Assembly: GCA_027924645.1 (NCBI GenBank)
Contig: BSBN01001484.1
Location: 1,178,001 to 1,242,000, forward strand
DNA from: Cunninghamia lanceolata
Lineage: Eukaryota; Streptophyta; Pinopsida; Cupressales; Cupressaceae
Length of the DNA: 64,000 nucleotides
Direction: 5' to 3'
The notes beneath the pieces were generated by a model. It did not search any database. It was not told where the DNA came from and saw nothing but the letters and a program-made list of their open reading frames with translations. The translations under genes and the position numbers were made by a program. Every line of letters begins with the position of its first letter. The stretch's first letter is position 1. Shown piece after piece: positions 59,229 through 64,000 of this stretch.

Positions 59229-60874
59229 AAAATGGGTGGTGAGAAAGTTAGAATGGAGCCCATGAATTGTGGTGAATTCAAAGAAGATTTATAGGTCTGG
59301 AGTATAGCTTATGAGGGAGGGGTGATCCCTTTTCTCAAAAACCTAAATGGCTATGATGAACACTTATCAACTCACTTTGCTGGCTCTTGGGATAGGAATC
59401 GAAAGGTGAAAGTTGCGGAGTTCAGTTTGTGGTTTCTGAGGATTGCATTGTCAAAATTACAGGCCTGCCTCATTCAGGAAATAGGCTCAAGAAGCAGATG
59501 CGTGTCCAAGATAACGAAGGCTTGAAATTGTTCTATAGGGAAGGGGAGAAACAAATTAGACTCCAAGGTGGCTTCGAATGGGAAAGCTTGTACAGCCCTT
59601 GGAATTGGGTATGTTTCTTAATTATGAAGTATTTTACTCGAGAAGGGAGATACATGGTTTTTAATCATTATCACTTTGCATTTCTCAACCACTTTCGTCA
59701 TAAAATCTTGGTGAAATTTCCCTCTTTTCTTCTCTCCAACCTTGAGGCTTTTGTGCTCCAAACCAAAAAGGCCTGTGAGGGTAATCCTAAGGTGGTTGCC
59801 TTGCCCCTGCATCAGGGGCTCATCTTTCATCTATATCATTACCATCTTGCTTTGTGTCCTACTAAACCCGTTGCTGTCTGGCTCGATGATGACAACTCCA
59901 ATGAAGACCCTGAGGATAAGATTCCCCTTAGTGTTAGGCTTGGAAAGCCCTCCAAACTAAAAACCCTAGTGCCTTCTGAGCCTAATTCTCTTACTAACCC
60001 TCCCGTGAGTTGTCCTTCGGCCCCTATCTCTAGCTCTCCTATGTCTAAGGCCACTTCTATTTCGAAGGCTCATTTTGGTAGCCATACTATGAGGGTTCCT
60101 ACTTCTATTGAGTTGGATGGTTCACATGGTCAGTCCCGGGAGGAAGTGGCAGAAGGTCTCTGCAACCTTAAGAACAACATGCCTAAATAGGGCAGTAAAA
60201 AATGTAAAGGAGGGAAACCTATTCCTAGAAAAAGTGGTAAGAAAAGTTGCAGTAGAAGTGTTGAGAGTTGGGGGAATGATGAAAAGCAAGCTCAGGAAAA
60301 GATGGACAAGCAAGAGAAATAGTTGAAAGAGGAGGTGATGGTTGTTAAAGAGAGGGCTATGGGAAAATACAACTCTGTTAGAAGACTGAGCATTAGGAGA
60401 TCTTCCAGGTTGGCTGGGGAAAAGGCCCAAGTGATGAAGTTAGTTGATTACTCCTCTGCCTTAGATTAGGAGGACATTGAGAAGGATATTGAAATAAAGG
60501 AAGTGAAAACCGCCCTTGTGCAAGATCAGGAGGGCACTAGCCATTTCGAGTCCATGAACAACTCATTCTATGACACGAACAATGAGGACACTAAAATTTA
60601 GGAGACTATGGATAAGGTTCAAGTGATGAGCACCAAAAAGGAGATAGACAACAAGAAACTTGAGAAGGAGCTTGTGGAGGTCAAGACCCGTCTTTCATCC
60701 ATGGAGGGTAAAGTCAAGGTGCTGATCAATTTGGTCTTGAAATCCTCTCACAGGGCTGCCGTTGCCTTCTCTATTCTGCAGGATGACCAGAACAATGGCA
60801 TGGATTCTTTGCTCGAGGATAAGAAGAAAATGTTTAATTTGATCACTAATGATTGGAAAGAATTGCTTAGTTAG
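59229..60874 (+). pseudogene. Unidentified protein frame downstream of RNase H, inside the LINE copy
   Basis: Begins KMGGEKVRMEPMNCGEFKED, then GVIPFLKNLNGYDEHLSTHF and KVKVAEFSL. After one frameshift near 59430 it runs open to 60188: SEDCIVKITGLPHSGNRLKK, PWNWVCFLIMKYFTREGRYM, FNHYHFAFLNHFRHKILVKF, LHQGLIFHLYHYHLAL. This N-terminal part (about 230 residues) looks globular. A Pro/Ser-rich low-complexity tract follows, then a basic patch (RRLSIRRSSRLAGEK) and a C-terminal coiled coil (KKEIDNKKLEKELVEVKTRL). Stops include TAG at 60188 and later positions. It resembles plant transposon-associated globular proteins in style; I cannot name the family. The layout matches the pol-less LTR element proteins at 30900-41679. 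Confidence 0.6.
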
Positions 60875-61032
60875 TTGTTTCTTTAGGTTATGCTTAAAAA
60901 CTAATACTCTAGTTTTTTGATGTTGTTAATCTACTATTTTTTGGTTGTTTTGAGGCTTTGGGCTTGTTTTGCTGCCTTTTTGGCTTTTGCTATTGGGACT
61001 TGCACCCAGGTTTGTAGCTTTCTAATATCAAA

Positions 61033-61260
61033 AACATCTTATCCATATTCCATGCCTCCACTTGTGCAATTAAATGATAATATTTAATATTTTATTGTTT
61101 TCCATTAATATTATGTCCACAATTTCTAGATGCACAATAAAATATTAAATCAAATATCTTCCCTCATTAAATATATTAGTCCACAGGAAAATAGGAATGA
61201 ACTAATAATCTCAATAATTTAATTTTCCTATAAAGGGGACACAACAAGTCTCCCCTCCTC
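61033..61260 (-). repeat. LTR start and polypurine tract of a minus-strand LTR element
   Basis: On the minus strand GAGGAGGGGAGACT (61247-61260) is followed by TGTTGTGTCCCCTTTATAGG, a typical polypurine tract plus 3' LTR start. The LTR continues leftwards and is interrupted by the LINE at 56557-61032. Confidence 0.6.
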
Positions 61261-61491
61261 AAAATTGCTTTTCTTCAAGCAATTAAAACCATGATGCTTC
61301 AGAATTATGTTATACTACATAGAAAGCCTTGATCCTATACCTATGAGATGTTGTAATTCCTTCCATAAAATATTGTGAAAACCTTAAGACTTAGATTCAT
61401 TTGTGCCAATACCATGTACCCAACAAGAGTATCCATATAACATGATCTCTTGGATGTGTAAGACTTTTGTTCATTCTTTCCAATACTCAAA

Positions 61492-61930
61492 CTAAACTAC
61501 ATCCTCCCACAAAGATTTGGTAAACTCACCAAATGCAGTTTTGTCCATCTTCCTTCCTAGCATCCTAGACAATCTCAGAGTAGTGAACTTGAGTTGAGTG
61601 TCACTGATGCAACAATCACTAAGGTATAAACAACTTATCAATGCTATCAGTTGATATGTAGTATGTCTCCATTTATTTTCCATCAATAGCCTTCCTTTCA
61701 CAACTTGCCTTTCTAGCCATGTATATGCATTAGCATGTGACAAGTCACACCTGAAACTCCCACAACTTCTTCCAATGATATAAATATGATTTTTTCTACT
61801 TGTAGGACTAATATAAGAGTCAATGCACTCTCCATTATAGCAGATATGAAATTTTGTTATGTCATAAAAATGCACCGTTGGGGGATTTTTCCTAAAGGTT
61901 TAGCTCCCAAGTCTTTAGATTTGCATTTAG
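61492..61930 (-). pseudogene. Unidentified C-terminal ORF upstream of a minus-strand PPT
   Basis: A frame open for about 145 codons ends with FGEFTKSLWEDVV and two further Trp-rich codon groups. It starts upstream of 61875 with KCSKCKSKDLGAKPLGKNPP (a CxxC pair), then VHFYDITKFHICYNGECIDS, RSCGSFRCDLSHANAYTWLE, RQVVKGRLLMENKWRHTTYQ. It is Cys-rich. It sits between a polypurine tract/LTR (left, 3' on this strand) and another insertion (right). It is not RNase H or integrase. Family unknown. Confidence 0.45.
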
Positions 61931-62225
61931 AGCATTTTGCATGTTAAATTAGACTCCCGATGAGAAAACCCATGGGTCTTGTGGAAAATAGGACCTAGGG
62001 GGATTATGTTGATGATCATTGAGCAAAGACAGAGGGTGGACAAGGGCGCTAGCGCCCTAGTCCATCCCTATTTTGGGTCTGCCCTAATTTGTAATGTTAG
62101 TTTTGTGACCATTATTTGGTCTCCAGGTCAACATCATAAGTTTCAAATATGAAATTCTTGGTAGGAATCTTAATAGTTGCATATATAATCATGTTTAGGT
62201 TATCATTTGTAATCTAGGAGATTAT
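61931..62225. other. Remainder of the minus-strand element, nothing recognised
   Basis: No motif is readable before the next LTR begins. A stop codon bounds the frame described at 61492-61930. Confidence 0.4.
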
Positions 62226-63331
62226 TGTTGATAACTGAGAAGGGGGGTGAATTAGTTATCTTGATTATTTTAACTTTTTGTTCTTCTTTAACAACTAGTG
62301 CAACATCAAATTAAATAAGCATGCATAACCATGAAAGCAGAAATAAAATCAATATACATAACACAATGATTTTGACATGGAAAACCCTGTTAAGGGGAAA
62401 ACCACGAGGTGACTAACCCAAGATTGTATTCTCTGTTAAAAGAATAGAAGTACAAAATGGCACTTGCCAATTAGGGCTCACTACCCGAGCACACTGCTCA
62501 CAAGAGGCTCACTGCCTACAAGAGACTTACTATCTACAAGTTATAAAGAAAGCAACAAGATACTTGAACTGATGAGAAGCATCCACATACGCTCAAGTTT
62601 AGTTCCAGTTTAGGCTCAATCTACTGTTCTACTATACTTCATTCTTCTTCTCCTTTAGTACTGCTATCTTGTCACATACCGGACCTGTGTCACTGCTTCC
62701 ACTCTACTCTCTGCTTTTATTCGCACTTCACAATACACCATGCACACCTTCTCATAGAAATCCATCTGTTATATATATCCACACAAAGGATTTCAATATC
62801 TTTCTAGTCGGCATCCGGAATACTCAATATTTTCCCAAACTCTGGTCTGTCAGCTGAATCCTTGCTTACCAAGTGATGCGTATCAAAGAGATGCTTATAG
62901 AAGTCATTGATCATGTTGGCCAATCATGAATTATCCCTTAAGAAACTTTATTACCATCAATATCTCATCTGGATTAAGCTCTGAAGCTCTGCTGGTCAGT
63001 TCTTCCTCAGTTTACTCTGCCAAATAGGAACCCAACACTTCGGTGTTCATATCTTTTCACTCTTACATCATTGGAGGCTCAATCTCTGGAATATATTAGT
63101 CATGGTACTCCTCTTGACTTCCCCAAGTCTGTACTTTACTGAGATACTTCCTTTGAGAGATCTGAACCTAACTGTTGGACCTTGCTACATGCTCTGTTCT
63201 TGCTTACCAGACCAAGATACACTTCAGTCTATCTTCCGGTATGGTCATACCATGTCCTGCGGATGTGTGGGATGGACTTTGTTTCCATCAATGACAACAC
63301 TCATGAAGCCACAACGTGTCTCTTGCCAACA
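62226..63331 (-). repeat. 3' LTR of a minus-strand Copia-type element
   Basis: On plus it begins TGTTGATAACTGAGAAGGGG and ends CTCTTGCCAACA (TGTTG...CAACA). On the minus strand it starts TGTTGGCAAGAG, has gttgtcattgatg near its start and ctaattcacccccc near its end, like the LTRs at 46562 and 54040. Reversed cagtgag units occur at about 62488-62540. The outer target-site copy would be attat (62221-62225); the other end lies outside the window. Confidence 0.75.
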
Positions 63332-63344
63332 ATCTCCCCCTTTG
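63332..63344 (-). promoter_or_regulatory. Polypurine tract of the minus-strand element
   Basis: On the minus strand CAAAGGGGGAGAT directly precedes the LTR and is identical to the tract of the Copia element at 54027-54039. Confidence 0.8.
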
Positions 63345-63623
63345 GCATTGATGGCAACACTTAGTGAAAAATGACTAAGTGTTATATTACAGTCCCCCTT
63401 GGCTGATGCTTTGTTCTAATGTACATTTTTTTGGAGCTCCCCCTTAGCTAGATTCTGCATTTTTTACTACTCCTCACTTCCCCTTTGACATCAACGGAAA
63501 AGGGTAGGATCCGCACACCAAAAATCCAAAAAATTCAACTATACTTAATCGCATAAGTGTATATACATGTTATACTTACATATATTGAAGTATATCTACA
63601 AAAGTTGTCTTCAACTAGACAAA

Positions 63624-63998
63624 TTATGTTGCCCAACTCTGCTTCATTCTATCCAAGATTGAGATGTGACCACTCAATAGGAATGCAAAAGCTTCTGCCC
63701 TCTTCAGATCTGTCGGATCACTGGTCTGGACTGTGGTTTGGGCATCATTTAGGGCCTCATGCATGGCCTCTAATTTAGGGATAATCATCCCTCTAAGTTC
63801 ATCCATCCTACTTATTATGTTCTTCCTCTCCTTCTCAAGCTTCTTTATCTCATTTATGACTGCAATAGTCTGACATTCCTAGTTTATTATGGATGTGGTG
63901 AGAGGATCAAAATTTTGAGAGAGGCTTGACAGTTTATCCTCTTGTTCTTTCACTTTCTTCTCAATATCCTTTGTCACTTTAGACCAGGATAAACAAAA
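63624..63998 (-). pseudogene. C-terminus of a coiled-coil protein of a pol-less LTR element
   Basis: The minus-strand frame is open from the window edge to a stop at 63624 except for one TAG. It has a strongly helical, charged composition (WSKVTKDIEKKVKEQEDKL, INEIKKLEKERKNIISRMDE, LKRAEAFAFLLSGHISILDR). In a Copia element this position should hold RNase H; instead a coiled coil ends about 290 bp before the LTR. The rest of the protein is beyond the window. Confidence 0.6.
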
Positions 63999-64000
63999 TT

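Larger units (their letters stand above)
56557..61032 (+). mobile_element. 5'-truncated LINE with 17-bp TSD and an extra coding region
   Basis: The 17-bp sequence aacatcttatccatatt occurs at 56540-56556 and 61033-61049, immediately outside the element. The 3' end (gtagctttctaatatcaa then A) is LINE-like. The body starts within the RT domain, so the element is 5'-truncated. It carries RT palm/thumb, zf-RVT, RNase H and then, unusually, a second coding region before the 3' end. Confidence 0.75.

Noticed and set aside
1..64000. CRISPR arrays, rRNA, tRNA genes, bacterial operon features
   Set aside because: No regularly spaced identical repeats with unique spacers, no tRNA cloverleaf or rRNA sequence was recognised; the window is nuclear plant DNA.

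Overview
This window looks like intergenic heterochromatin from a land plant with a very large genome, most likely a conifer or other gymnosperm. The species is inferred from low gene density, AT-rich sequence, and layered Copia, Gypsy and LINE remnants; no species marker was seen. Only one ordinary cellular gene is convincing: a single-exon PADRE/DUF4228 gene at 25915-26415 on the plus strand with an N-myristoylation start. A second cellular gene is represented only by a short 3' fragment of a processed, polyadenylated copy (3680-3990, minus strand). Almost everything else is transposable-element sequence.

Layout. 1-8 kb: old non-coding DNA, the retro-pseudogene, a LINE-like tail, an unidentified minus-strand coding relic and a minus-strand LINE relic. 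8-14 kb: a Ty3/Gypsy relic (probable 5' LTR, gag, RT fragment, 2.1 kb interruption, RT tail/RNase H, integrase). 14.5-18 kb: decayed coding tracts, including a minus-strand Gypsy relic. 18348-21739: a 3.4 kb LTR-like unit with a perfect target-site duplication (TSD). 21.7-28.4 kb: sparse DNA containing the PADRE gene. 28431-28900: a MITE. 29321-46117: a large LTR-type element (TSD ACATG) carrying a long coding frame without pol, split by a younger LTR element at 32913-39309 (TSD GAAGA) that carries a different single long frame, also without pol. 46562-55399: a degenerate Ty1/Copia element (6-bp TSD) with its own 2.6 kb nested insertion. 56557-61032: a 5'-truncated LINE with a 17-bp TSD and an extra coding region downstream of RNase H. 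62226-64000: the 3' end of a minus-strand LTR element encoding a coiled-coil protein.

How the parts relate. At least three LTR elements here encode large proteins with no detectable protease, integrase or reverse transcriptase. They share LTR ends, primer-binding or polypurine signals with the Copia element, so mobilisation in trans is the simplest inference. The extra LINE region has a similar layout (folded N-terminal part, acidic/Ser-rich middle, coiled-coil end). These pol-less protein-coding retroelements are the strongest candidates for an undescribed system. Their frames are broken mostly by TAG codons, which fits deamination of methylated CAG (CHG) sites.
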